Source of the DNA: Trametes villosa | Taxonomy: Eukaryota > Basidiomycota > Agaricomycetes > Polyporales > Polyporaceae | Direction of reading: 5' to 3' | Assembly: GCA_002964805.2 (NCBI GenBank) | Contig: PUDQ02000001.1 | Coordinates: 186,001 to 250,000, forward strand | DNA length: 64,000 nt | Part shown: piece after piece, positions 10,333 to 21,621 of the stretch | Numbering within the stretch: position 1 is the stretch's first letter | Layout of the letters: each line of letters begins with the position of its first letter | Notes under the pieces: generated by a model | The model's database searches: none | The model's input: only the letters and a program-made list of their open reading frames with translations | Told to the model about the DNA's origin: nothing | Position numbers and translations under genes: made by a program

Positions 10333-12098
10333 CGCCGTCGCCCGCTGAACGCGAGGGCGGAGCAGAACCCTTCACATCTCCCGGCCCGCTGGGCAGCTAA
10401 TCTGCCTCGTGTACTACAGCAGGGCGCAGCGCGCGCATAGCCGGGTGGCACATCTCCTCGGGGAATAAGTGCGGCAGCGGGGGGCCGACCTCCGACGGAG
10501 CCTGTGAGAAAACCGCATCAGCGATGGCTCACCGCTCACTATACAGGTTACCGGGCACCCCACGCGGCCCTCGACCGCGCTCGCCCGCCGAGGACGCTGA
10601 AAAGGGATGTGAAAGGGTGATTGCGCCGCGGTCGGCCAGGCTGTGTACAGCCGCTGCGTGGCTTTTGTCTCGTGGGCGAGGCCCGCGGGGGCGCTGCAGG
10701 GAGCAGAAGTGGTCGCCAAGCCAGGATACCTTTGTCTGAAGTTCCTTGAGATGCCGATACAGTGGCCCGATATTCCAGGCCCGTTGCGTGCTTGGGCTGT
10801 CGATTGGTTGGGATAGAGATGCGCAGATACATGGGTTCATGGTACTTGACAGCGTGTGGGCCAGACTACGCAGAGCGCATCTGACATACAGGTGTGTACG
10901 GTATACCGACTTGTGGAAGTACCTGCGAAGGTCAGCGTCGGACGGTACCTGAGGCCTGAGGCCTAAGGCCCGAGCGATGCTAAACGGCTTTGTACCCCAT
11001 CACATCTGAAACAGAGATGTCAACAGAGTATATGCTGTCCTGAAGAAGATCATCCTCACAGTAGATTATGTCGGACCCAAGGCGTCACCATAGGTTACGT
11101 ATACGAGCCTATGAGTGACTATCCTCGGCTGGCAGCGGCTGGGCCTCTGACACCTGCCTGCGCAACATAACCAGAACGGACGCGTTCTAGTCCGGTAGGA
11201 CTCGCTATGTGGCATCAAATCCACAGCGGCAAGGAGTCTCGTGGCCCAACTCTGCCTCGTTTCCGACACGAGGTGGGATGACGTATGGCCCATCCCGCTC
11301 GCAGGCACAGCGAAACTGACGGTGCTCACACCGTAGTAGAGCAGAGGCATAGCTTCAAGAGACACGCGAGCATATTCTAAGCTCCAAGGTATCAGCGTGT
11401 TGACGGTAAAACGCGTGTGTAACACTCACTGAGAAGGGGGAAAGAGCCCTGCTATAGCACGCGAAAAAGCTACGGTCAACGCTCAGCATCTTATCACGCG
11501 TCTACACCGAGGTCCAGATGCTGATGAGCGCATTGATGCTGTCCCTCTCTACAGCTGTACTATATCACGGTAGTATCTCCAGTCCGAAGCTGAGACCAAA
11601 GGCAATCCAGTGAGCATTCGCGTGCGGCGTCATGGAGGAGGAAGCGTAGGTCCAGTAAGTGTCCGGGGTCGCTGCATCTGCTCGCGGAATGACGTTGCGT
11701 GCCTGGGACCCTGAGGACCGGGGGCGCACTAAACTGAGCGCACTCCACATCAATATGCAGGCCCTCGACGGTCTCCCCTCCGGCCTCGACACCTCCGTAT
11801 CCTCTCTCTACCCTATTACCCGACCGCCTCGTCTCGCCTTCAGCTGTACAAACGCCACGTAGAGCCCCGTCCTGCCCGAGCGCGCCTGCCCCGCGCACCT
11901 CACGACGAATTCGCGCACGAGACGCCTCCGCTGATAGCTAATTAGAAACTACCGCACTGGGGTGCAAAGTACAGCCCTGTACCCTCTGACATCAACACGC
12001 CCCTCTCCAGTCTCCTCCCTCTCGACGCCCTCGCCCAGCGCACGCCGTACCGCCAGCCATCCCCCCTCCTCCCCGCCAAGCACACGCACGACGCCGCC

Positions 12099-14279
12099 AT
12101 GACCCTCTCAATATCGCTGCTTCCGCAGCCGCCCTCGTTCCAGAAGAAGAAGGCGTATGAGATCCACAAAGTCCTAGGCGAGGGCACCTTCGGCAAGGTC
12201 ATGGTGCGTCGCGCGCGCTCCCGCTGCCCACCCACCCACCCGCGCGTCCGAGACTCAGGCTGACCCCCGCGCGCACTGCGCAGCGTGCAACATGGCACGT
12301 CCCCCCAGGCCAGCACCCCGTCGCCGTCCGCGGCGCCGCGGCGGCCCCGCACGAGACCGCCGTCGCGCCCGGGAACGCGAGCAAGCCACCGCCGCCGCCG
12401 TCGCGCACGAACTCGAGCGCGAGCACGGGCGGGTCCTCGCACCTCTCCGCGTTCTCGTCCAAGTCGAAGAAGGAGAAGGAGCAGCAGCACGCGGACAGCG
12501 ACCTCACCGTCGAGGTCGCGCTCAAGGTCATCCCGAAGAAGAAGGTGAAGGGGAACGAGAGCAGCGTCTGGGGCGAGATGGAGGTGCTCCGCGGTCTCGA
12601 TCACCCGAACATTGTGAGTGTTTCCGCCTAGACGGGGTTCGCGCGGGATGCGAGATTAAGACTATGGTGGTGCAGGTCAAGTTCTACGAATGGTTCGAGT
12701 CGCGCTCCAAGTACTACCTCGCGTTTGAGCTTGCGCAAGGCGGCGAGCTGTTCGAGCGCATCACGAAGAAGGGCAAGTTCACCGAGTCGGACGCTGTCGC
12801 CGTGCTCAAGTACGTGCAGGCCCGCATCCCTATCAGATTGATTTTGACAATATCATCTAGATCAATACTCTCCGGTGTGAAATACCTGCATGACCATGAT
12901 ATTGTCCACCGCGACCTTAAGTGAGCATTCCCGACCTCCCACCCGGCGCGTCCTGAGTCTCACCTCTGCATCGCAGGCCCGAGAACATCCTCTACCGCAC
13001 CCCAGACGAGCACTCCGACATCGTCATCGCCGACTTCGGCATGTAAGCCCCACTTCCCCTCCTACCTCCACCATCCAGGGCAGCCGCTCACCCTCCTCAG
13101 CGCGAAACACCTGCATTCCCCCGAAGAGCAGCTGCACTCCCTCGCGGGCAGCTTCGGGTACGTCGCGCCCGAGGTGCTCAATAAGAAGGGCCACGGCAAG
13201 GCCGTCGACATCTGGTCTACCGGGTACGTGCCCTCCCTGCCCTCCCTCTCTTCCATTCAGGGAGCTGAAGTCGCGCTGCGCAGAATCATCACCTACGTCA
13301 TGCTCTGCGGCTACTCTCCGTTCCGCTCGGACGACGTGAAGGAGCTGATCCGGGAGACGACGGAGGCGAAGATCGAGTTCCACGAGCGCTACTGGGGCAA
13401 CGTCTCCCCCGAAGGTACGTCCCTTCCCATTTCCCTTCGCATTCCCCCCTCGTACCCACCCAACCCCCCTACTCACCACGCCTCTAACCCACAGCGAAAG
13501 ACTTCGTCCGCTCCCTCCTGAACCCAGACCCCGCGAAACGGCCCTCCGCCGAAGAGGCGCTCGCGCACAAGTGGCTCACCGACCACGCGCCCGCGAGCGA
13601 GCACGACCTCACCGGCCTGCGCGAGCACTTCGACCCGCGTGCCCGCTGGCGCGCGGCCATCGCCGGCGCGCGCGCGCTCCACCGCTTCAACTCGTCCTCC
13701 TCGCGCACGAGCTCCGGCGGCTGGCGCAGCGGGCGCATCGACACCGACGACGACTCGGACGAGGACGACGAGGACACCGATGCACATTCCGCTAATGCTA
13801 GCACGACGGCGCGCGAGCCGTCGGACCCGGGGTCGAACGAGTATGTGAAGGTCACTGCGCCTGAGGATGAAGGGGAGGGCGAGGGGAAGCCGGGGAGCGC
13901 GCGCTCGGGGGAGAGCACGAGCGAGGGCGTGAGCGGGCCCGACGCGCCCCTCCCGCCTGCCCGGTCCTCGCCCGAGCGGCCCAGCGACTCGCATGCGCTC
14001 AAGCACGAGTCGGAGGCGGCGCACGAGCCGCTACACGAGCGCGTGCCCACGCCCCTCCACTCTGGCGACGACGCGTCCTCGCACCCCGCGGCGCCGCAGA
14101 TCGTCGTCGAGCCGGAGAAGGAGGCCGAGCAGGAGCAGGGGCAGCAGAACGGGCGGGAGACGCCGGAGCTGCAGATGCCGGGCTCGTTCGACGTGCCCGA
14201 GAAGCACCACCACCACCACCACCCGCATTTCGAGGGCGGGTGGATGGGCCTGTTCAAGAAGATGCACATCAAGCAATAA
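12099..14279 (+). CDS. Ca2+/calmodulin-dependent protein kinase
   Basis: Eight exons (12099-12203, 12284-12613, 12676-12809, 12861-12920, 12977-13042, 13101-13223, 13284-13414, 13495-14279) give 577 aa. All kinase motifs are present: glycine loop [13 protein letters not shown] lysine in VALKVI, catalytic loop VHRDLKPEN, DFGIAK, an APE segment (YVAPEVL) and [19 protein letters not shown], typical of CaMK. Behind the catalytic domain comes [17 protein letters not shown], the expected position and composition of the autoinhibitory/calmodulin-binding helix. Two features are odd. About 75 low-complexity residues are inserted between the glycine loop and the ATP lysine (Pro/Ser then Lys/Glu-rich). 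The C-terminal tail is a long acidic Ser-rich extension ending with a natural run of six histidines and [13 protein letters not shown]. It is expected to be a cytosolic Ser/Thr kinase in calcium signalling. The start is ATG 12099, the first ATG in frame with the glycine loop. Confidence 0.92.
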
Positions 14280-14678
14280 CGTACGCCGGCTCTCCCCTCG
14301 TCTCGGCCCCTCCCCTTTCTACATCTTGGACACTTCACCCCCATTCGCTATTCGAATGTAAGTACTCGGTCGAAGGGCGCCGTATATAGGCTCGTTTGTG
14401 CTCGCGTTGAGGCTCTTTCTTGGTTGTCGTGCATATATACCTTACTCCCCTCCCGCGCCACCACCCCCCGACGGAATCGCAATCGAGGACTGTTAGAATA
14501 CCTGCGACTACTTGTACACACGTGCGTATCGATATCTATCCCGCCTGTATACAGTATTGTAATACTGCCCTCCTACTACGTCGACGTCCGCAAACATGAC
14601 ATCCCGCTGCCCGCAACGATTCATCTCCGAGCCGCACCCTCCAAACGCCGGACTGCGCTTTGCAGAGGCGGTCATCAC
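14280..14678. other. Convergent 3' intergenic region (CaMK / methyltransferase)
   Basis: 400 bp between two stop codons facing each other. Only pyrimidine-rich and AT-richer 3'-flanking sequence is seen, with no coding signal. Confidence 0.4.
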
Positions 14679-16833
14679 TCACACCCGCACCCAGCCCCGA
14701 CAGCTGGCCGTGCCACACTTGCACTCGCGCGCGCCCTCGGGCACGGCCTGGCGGCCCTTCTGCTTCGCGGCGCGGGCCTCTGCGCCCGCCTTCGGGTCGT
14801 AGTCGATGCTGAGCTCCGTGCGCGCGGGGATGTCCTGCGTGGCGACGAAGGCGAGGTACGGCTGGTTCAGCTGTGAGAGTAGCGATACAGAAGGTCAGTG
14901 TCGGTGTCGGCCAGGGAGAAGGTAGGAGGCAGGCAGGTGCACTCGCCTCGGGGATTGTGTCCCATACTACGGGGTAGACCCGCATGTTGGGCTCGCATGA
15001 GTGGCTGTGAGGCGTAAGGTCAGGGAACTTGGACACCCAGAGCGAAGATGGCGAAGAGCGGGATCACGTACTTGACGAACCGCGTCCAGTTTCCTGCAAC
15101 CCAACGTCAGCACACGATTCTCTCGCAAAAGCCAGCGGCTGCAAAGGGCGTACCATACGCATGGCCATCCACGCTGAACCGCGGCAGGTCCTCGTCTTCG
15201 TCGTCCGCGCTTTCGCGGACGTCCAGGTCGAAGATGTACGACCTGCGCTCGTCGTACCGGCGGCCCGCCTCTTCGCGTCGGCTGCAGAATATTCAGCGTG
15301 TGTCACCCGCTAGACGGCATGTGGGCCCTGATACTTGCATCAACTGTCTGTATCCCGCGCGTCAGTACAAACTCCGAGGGCGATCGAGGGGAGACGTCTA
15401 GCCCTGTGTATATGCCAACGACCTTCCCTCTGACGAGGGGTAGCGTCGCCCGTGCGCCCCACCCGCGCTCGCGCGTCCGGAACACCTCGATGGGCACGTC
15501 CCGCGGCAGTTGTGCGACTCGGTTTGGACACGACTCGTCGCAGCTACACGACTGCAGGCCTTGTTGTGAGACGGGAAACCAGATCACTCTGTGGCTGATT
15601 GTGCGTACCGCGTTGCATTCTATCGCTTCTGTTCCCGGAGGTAGATAGAAGTTGAAGAGACCCTAAGCAACGAATAGATGAGCGGACTCGTAGATACAGA
15701 GGCGGCGGGTTGGCCTTCACCCGTTTTGAGTACGCGTAAATCTTCTCTTGGAAGTCGTCTGTGAGCTCGGACGGGTCCTGGCACCCGCACAGCGCCGCAT
15801 CGGTGCACGCGTCGCAATCGCAGCTCACGAGGATATCTGCGATGTGGTCATTGGACGGCACGTCTGGAGCGCTAAGAATGAAAACACACATGTGGTGTCA
15901 GCTCTGTAGCTCCCTCACAGTCTACTGGTAACCCACTGGACATAGCTCCGCTCGATGTACTGGAACCCATCGACCAGATGCGGGATCTCCTCTGCATTGA
16001 TCTCGTTCACGAAGGTCACCGGGGCCGACCCACGAAGTCTCGAGGCCCACTCCTTCTCCAAAGCTTTTCTTCGTCCGAACCTCTGCTGTGGCTGTGGCGC
16101 AGGAGGCTCGCTGCCGGACGCTTGCGGGGACGGGGCGGTCCTAGCCACAACCGGCCGTCTTGGGATCGGTCTGAACGGCCGCTGGGCCGTGAAGTATGGG
16201 GGTTCAGGAGAGGGCTCGGAGCGCGACTTCTCCTTCGCCTTCGCAGCGCCTCCGGGCGCGGTAGAGGGTGCCCCAGGTCCGAGCCTCTTCAGCTGCCTGT
16301 CGAAGCCGAGACATGGAGGGTGAGCGGGCGCCATGGGGTACTGCCGCTCGAGCTCTTTCTCCCCGAGCGCGAGCTCGTACTTCGTCCGGTCCTCGTGCAG
16401 CAGCCCCAGCTGGTGCTTGAGCACGCCGATCGGCATGTTTGGCGACTTTCGTGCGGCGGCGACGCGCCGCTGCTCTTGCTTTCGGTCCCACTGCCGCATG
16501 AGGGTGTCGACGGTGTCGCTTCCGCCTGGCTTCTCCCATGTGGTGTTCGTTCCGTCTTTGCGACGCCAGCCGTCTCCCCATTCTACCTGTGGACGTTCAG
16601 CCTGAGTATGTAACAGGGATACTACGGCTGTTCTCTCACCTCGTACCTACCCGCCCGTGTTTACGTGCGCTTTAGTAAAGTTTGCTGAGCCGTTCACCGT
16701 TAGCAGCCTACCTATTCACACCAAAGCAGTCGAGGCTCTGTCCGACGACGCCAGCGACCGTCCACTCCCTGTCAGAATCGCCCTCGTAATCCTCAGGTGG
16801 TGTTGGGGATGGCACGAAGTCCCTTCTCTTCAT
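14679..16833 (-). CDS. Histone H3K9 methyltransferase, chromodomain + SET (Clr4/SUV39-like)
   Basis: Eleven exons were deduced: 16833-16712, 16646-16640, 16586-15937, 15871-15721, 15662-15609, 15551-15396, 15343-15339, 15281-15154, 15093-15072, 15004-14947 and 14870-14679 (514 aa). The order is chromodomain (EWTVAGVVG...NRYEVEWGDGW...NTTWEKP, about residues 25-70), a Lys/Pro-rich linker, then the pre-SET Cys cluster (SCDCDACTDAALCGC and IECNASCSCDESCPNRV). The SET domain follows (VFRTRERGWGARA, YIFDLDV, GNWTRFVNHSCEPN, ELSIDYDP), then the post-SET CKCGTASCRGW. Cofactor-binding and catalytic motifs (NHSCEPN, the YDP tyrosine) are intact, so an active enzyme is predicted. Known relatives trimethylate H3K9 and read it through the chromodomain, spreading heterochromatin. 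Two exons are tiny (7 and 5 nt) and two introns appear to use GC donors. The 15396-15281 junction is the least certain. The start is ATG 16833; an additional upstream exon cannot be excluded. Confidence 0.88.
15339..15343 (-). other. Proposed 5-nt micro-exon in the SET domain
   Basis: The conserved pieces GIYTG and RREEAGRRYDERRSYIFDLD need a phase shift of two between them. A 5-nt exon TTGAT fits: a 52-nt intron before it (GTCTCC...GACAG, with TACTGAC branch) and a 57-nt intron after it (GC donor GCAAGT...CTGCAG, with GCTGAAT branch). It encodes L-I, the residues expected there. The alternative is one 112-nt intron with donor GTTTGT, which leaves an insertion of about eight residues. Confidence 0.5.
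16640..16646 (-). other. 7-nt micro-exon inside the chromodomain
   Basis: The exon GTACGAG is bounded by a 65-nt intron (GTAGGC...GGGTAG, branch-like TTACTAA) and a 53-nt intron (GTGAGA...CCACAG, branch-like GCTGAAC). It supplies the Y-E of NRYEVEW, the second strand of the chromodomain. The upstream exon otherwise runs into a TAG stop immediately. Confidence 0.75.
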
Positions 16834-17872
16834 TCTTGACCGATGCAGATGGTGGTTAGAGGTCAAGAAGCACAGAACTTTGCTGCCGCAGCCCTCGACG
16901 CGTCTCACGTGCGTAAAACACCTACGCTCACTTTCATCTTGACGCGTCGCGACGCGCGACATCCTCGCCTTGAGCCGTCGTACAGCTCACGTCATTCGAA
17001 CGTCCGGATTGACATGCTTCTTGACGTCCCCATTACCTCCAGATCCCCACCACCCCATAGACGTTAGACACACATCGCGCGCACCGGTAGTTGTCCTGAA
17101 CCTAATCAAACGACGCGTAGATTGCAGAATAAGTACAGGATGACAAACAAATAATGCTCTCGATATACTATAAGACAAATTACGGGGCCTAGGAATGGGC
17201 GGGGCAGGGATGAGAGAGAGAGAGACTTGCAAAGGTACGCTGTACACGTGTGAAAAAGTACGCAGTACAAATGGGGGTGGGCAGGCGCGGAGCAATGCAA
17301 GCAGCAACGAGATATAAAAGGTTCGAGTAGATGATATCGGTCGGGAGCGGCTCCCCCCACACCCGCTCCCCCACACACGCACGACGCGAGACCAGTGAAG
17401 GCCAGCGCGCACGCGGAGAGGAGAACGAGGGAGAAGTGCCGGAAAAGAGGGGAGGAGAGGAGGGGGACGGAAAGCGAGAAGAGCGAGATATATATGACGA
17501 AACACCTGTGGATGCGGGGATGTGCAAAATACAATTGCGCGATGGATGGTAATATAGTTGATGGTGCCCGGGATGCAGGCGCCCTCGCGGGCGCTGGGCG
17601 GAGCAGGAGCGGGGCAGGATACTGAACAGGGTTCATAGCGAGCCAGCATAGGTATAATCCCGCGCGCGGCGGGATGGCCGCCGGCGCGCGGGAGCGATTA
17701 CGGGGGCGAGGCCAAAGGAGTGACGAAGGTATGCATGATGAGGTTGATGTTCTTGTTCTTGTTTTCGTTGTTTCGAGACGATGACGAGGAGAGACGACGC
17801 GAGAGACCTTGGGACCTTGGGAAGAGCACGAGCGAGACCGAGACGTGGGGTGGGGTGGGCGACGTCGACAGT
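16834..17872. other. Intergenic region between methyltransferase promoter and PUF 3' end
   Basis: About 1 kb. The left part must be the methyltransferase promoter and 5' UTR. The right part is the 3' flank of the Puf gene and contains a strong GC hairpin. No coding signal was recognised. Confidence 0.45.
17659..17692. other. GC-rich hairpin downstream of the Puf gene
   Basis: The arms CCCGCGCGCGGCGG and CCGCCGGCGCGCGGG pair over 14-15 positions, with one bulge and a 5-nt loop. It lies about 180 nt beyond the Puf stop codon, probably in its 3' UTR or just after it. The role is unknown. Chance in GC-rich DNA is possible. Confidence 0.45.
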
Positions 17873-20800
17873 TTACATGCCGTATGCGAACGACCGCTGG
17901 TAGGGGTCCGCGACGCCGACGGGGAACGAGTTGCCGTACGACGACACGCCCGAGAACGCGCCGGCGTGGCTCTGCGGCGGCGTGAGGCCCGGGCTGTGGT
18001 TGTTCGAGCCCTGCATCACGTAGCTGTCGATCTGGTGCGACTGCAGGCCGCCGTGCAGCGGCGCGTGCATCGCCGGCCCGCCCTGGAGCGCGTACAGGCC
18101 GTTCTGCGCCGTGTACGCGTCCGCGAGCGCGCCCGCCTGGAGGTGCGACATGTGGCGGCCGCCGGCGTGCCCAGCGTGGCCCATGCCCATGCCCTGATTG
18201 CCGAGCGCCATGTTCACGAGCGCCTGCTGGTTGTGATGGTACCCGCCGCCGTACTGGTCGTTGTGCTCCCGCTGCAGCTTGTTCTGAATCCGCTTGCCAT
18301 ACGGCGTGTTGCGGATGAGCGGCAGAACCGGGCGGATGCCCTCCACGAGGAGCGCGCGCTGGCTAGGCTCCGCGTAGTCGAGCGCAGTCTGCAAGCGGCC
18401 GACGGGTGAGCGTCCCGAAGATGTGAAAAAAAAACTGCGCGAGAAAACTGACCTGGACACAGTAATTGCCATAGGAATCTCTGAGCAGCTTCTCGAGGCG
18501 CGTTCGGTTCAGCAGCTCGCCGATCAGCATCTTCCGAGTGGAGTGCTCCGCAACTCGGATGCACTGTACGCGGCGCCCACAGTCAGCCACGCGCAGCCAG
18601 GGAAGAGCGAAGACGACAGCGCGCAGCGCTCACGTACCTTCTCGATCACGTTCGAGCTGAACTTCTGCACCGACAGCGCGCACACGTTCCCGGTGAACTG
18701 CCGGATGACCGCGTCGCTGAAGCGGTTGTCGTTGAGGTCCAGGATGTACTGCACGACCTGTCGGACGCGGTCGCATCAGCACTCGGTATCAGAACGGCGG
18801 GAAACGATCTGCCGCGGGCACGACCGTGCAGCGCCGAGACTTACATAGTTGCCGTAAGGGTCCTGCACGAGCGTCAGCGCGTTGTACGTGATCTCGTTGA
18901 CGAGCTGCACGCGCTGGTGCTCCGACGCGTGGTCGATGCAGCGCTGGAGGACACAGCAGCCGTGACGGTGGGTCGCGACCTCGACGCAGTTCGCGGCGAC
19001 CGCGTTGTAGATGAACTAAACGTCGAGCCAGTCAGTCAGCACATCAAACCCAACGACATGGAGACTACCAAGCCTACCTGGTTATCCTCCGGCGCGAGCT
19101 TGTTCAAGCACTTCTGAATGACATGGTTGCCGTTCAGGTCCTTGATCAGCACCACGACGTGCAGGCTCAGCGCAAGGATGATGGAGTGAATCTGGCCATT
19201 GCATCTGAGGTCAGTCTGCCGGTCCTGTGAGCGGGATGAAAGATCGGATGGCGCGACACTAACCTGTCTGCGCGTCGACAGGAAGTCGATCATCTTCTGC
19301 ACCGCGCGCGTGCCGTGCATGTTCAGCGAGATGTTCACCAGGTCCTGCGCGACCGACTCGCAGATCACGTTCCGCTGCTCGTCCGTCGAGTACTCCAGCA
19401 GCTTCTGGCAGAGGTAGTTCCCGAACGGATCTGCCCGGTATGTCAGCATCAGGGTCCTCGCGCATGGCAAAGAAGCGCGATCGCTCACCCGTCATGAGAT
19501 CCGCGAAGTGGCTGAAAGTCTCGCGGAAGATCATATCGCGGTGCTCAGGAACACCCTCCTCCAGCTTCTTCTGGAGGTACCGGCAGCCGTGCTGGTCCTT
19601 GCACAGCTGGGGGATCTCTCCCGCAAGGTCCTCCAACCGAGTACCGGCGAAGCGGTTGACTGCACGCACAGATTAGCACAGTAGCGGACATCGGAAGTCG
19701 AGAGCACATACACTCTCGGTCGATGTCACCGCGCTTGTGCTTAGGCCCGTGCAATCCGTTCATCTTGCTATCCACCGCCGGGTTGGGCGAGCGGCCGTTC
19801 ATGGCAAAGCCATACTTCGCACCGTTGTGGTGGTAGAGAGCCGTAGATCCTGTACCGCCAACGGCAGAGCCACGCCCGTTCTGCTCAAACCCATAAGAGT
19901 TGAAGCGACCGTTGTCCATACCTCCGGACGACAACCCGTACACGCTGTCCCCTCCGTACTGCTGCATCATCATAACCAAGTCAGCAAACAACTCTCCGCT
20001 GACCGGTTGATATGTACTCACATCATCCATACCCGACTGGATCGAGTTGAAGCTCAACGGGCTGTTGTCGAACTGACCCGACGGCATACGCGAGAGCGAC
20101 GGGTTCAAGTCGCTGTCATCACCGAGCTGGCGCGACATCTGCGCGCTCAGGATGCCGTTGATGTTGTGCGGGTCGCCACCCGAGAGCGGGGTGCCAGGCG
20201 CCTTCTGGAGCTGGCCGGCCGAGCCGGGCATGCCGGGGAGCGGCGTCGCGGGGACAGAGCGGGCGGATGTGATGGACGAGAGCGTATCGCCGAGGCTCAG
20301 AGGGGACCCGCGGCGGGACGAGAGCCCCTGCGCGAGGCCGGAGGACACCTGCTGCAGGAGCGGCGTCGTGGTCCCCGAGACCGTGCCGTTGGGCTTGCCC
20401 GAGAGGTCGCCAAGAGCGGGCGACAGCGTCATCGTCGGGTTCGTCACATTGCGACGGTCCGAGCGGTTCATGCCATCGGGAAGGCGTGCGTTCCCGTTGA
20501 ACTGGGGCCACTCAGAAGGCTTCTGCTGGGTTTGGGAAAGCGCGGCCAAATCCAAGGCGGCAGCGGATGACGAGGGCAGCTTAACGCGTAGGTAAGGGAA
20601 GGGAAGACGCTGCTGCCAATACGACACGCACCTTGTTCGCATACCCGTTGGAGTACTTGTCTTCGTCCGACGTCGGGAGATGGCGCATGGCGTCTACGCC
20701 CATCAGCGGAGGACAAGCGCGCAAGCGGACATATACACGCACTGTGCATCTCCTGATCGAGCTGCTCATCCAGCATCATGCCCGCGTTGTAGACATTGCC

Positions 20801-21621
20801 GTAACTGTGCCCATCATTCCCGCCAAAGCGACCGCTGTTCGACCGGAGGATCGACTGCGGGATAGCGCCCGATTGCGTGCCCATGCGCTCCGCTCTCTCG
20901 CCAGCAAGCGAGAGCCCCTGCAGGTGGCCGGCAAGGTCCTCATCATGCTCGCTAGCGGAGGTGCGGCGACTGGCGGGCATGCTCTTGGCGCCGCCCGGGC
21001 GGGCGAACGACTGGGTGCTCGAGGGCATCTCCGGGGAGTGGTTGACGGAGGGCGCGTAGGTGACAGACTTACGCTTGTCCGCGTTCCCGACCGCCTTGGA
21101 GAGGAGGTCCGCGTCGACGATGGACTTGGAGAGCGCCGAGTGGTAGGTAGGCGAGTGGTCATCGCTAAGCACTGCGTTGACACGCGGCGGGGTGGTAGGC
21201 GCCGACACGGCAAGGTGCTGCTGCTCGATGGGGATGGTGAGCAGCTCTCTGGCCTGCGCCTGCTCGAGGGCGCGCATCTGGTCCTCGAACATCTTGCGCT
21301 GGAGGGCGCGCTGACGCTCGTGTTCCATGCGCTTCAGGGCGCGTTGCTGTTGCGGGCGACGGACGGTCAGCGAAGGACGAGAAGACGAGGCGCGTTGCCA
21401 CGATGGAAGACACCCACAGCGGTCACGTCCTGGATATTACCACCGAGTCTCGCGGCCTGGGGAGGCGCGAGCGAAGGGTGTCAGGGGATACGTCAGAAAA
21501 CGTGCGAGAGGCGACGCACCGAATCCGCGAGGTCCAGGAACGCGGGCGGGCTCTGGATCCTCTCGTCGTGGGCCTGACGAGCGTCGATGGGGGAAGTAGA
21601 GGCATCCAAGGTAGTACTCAT
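17873..21621 (-). CDS. Pumilio/PUF RNA-binding protein, Puf4/Mpt5-like
   Basis: A multi-exon gene of about 1,000 aa starting at ATG 21621 (first exon 21621-21520, second from 21346). After a long low-complexity N-terminus with an MEHERQRALQRKMFEDQ helix come eight PUF repeats near the C-terminus. Their RNA-contact motifs are, in order, GCRYLQKK, GNYLCQKL, GTRAVQKM, GNHVIQKC, GCCVLQRC, GNYVVQYI, SSNVIEKC and GNYCVQTA. This series resembles yeast Puf4 rather than Puf3 or metazoan Pumilio (recalled from family knowledge). PUF proteins bind UGUA elements in 3' UTRs and recruit deadenylation and repression factors. A Gly/His/Met-rich tail of about 130 residues follows the repeats. The stop is at 17873. 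Introns fall between and within repeats. All eight repeats are intact, so the protein should bind RNA. Confidence 0.93.

Larger units (their letters stand above)
9437..12098. other. Gene-poor region, 2.7 kb
   Basis: No open frame here shows a recognisable domain or a convincing splice extension. Apart from the promoter of HMG-box gene 1 at its left end and that of the CaM-kinase at its right end, the only structure noticed is a pair of long inverted repeats at 9836-9872 and 10296-10332. A short imperfect direct repeat of ctgaggc units lies near 10950. Confidence 0.5.

Noticed and set aside
19737..21577. Long + strand open frames of 277 and 314 codons.
   Set aside because: They are antisense to the Puf gene, whose introns and repeats are clear. 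The compositions are Arg/His/Leu-rich shadows.
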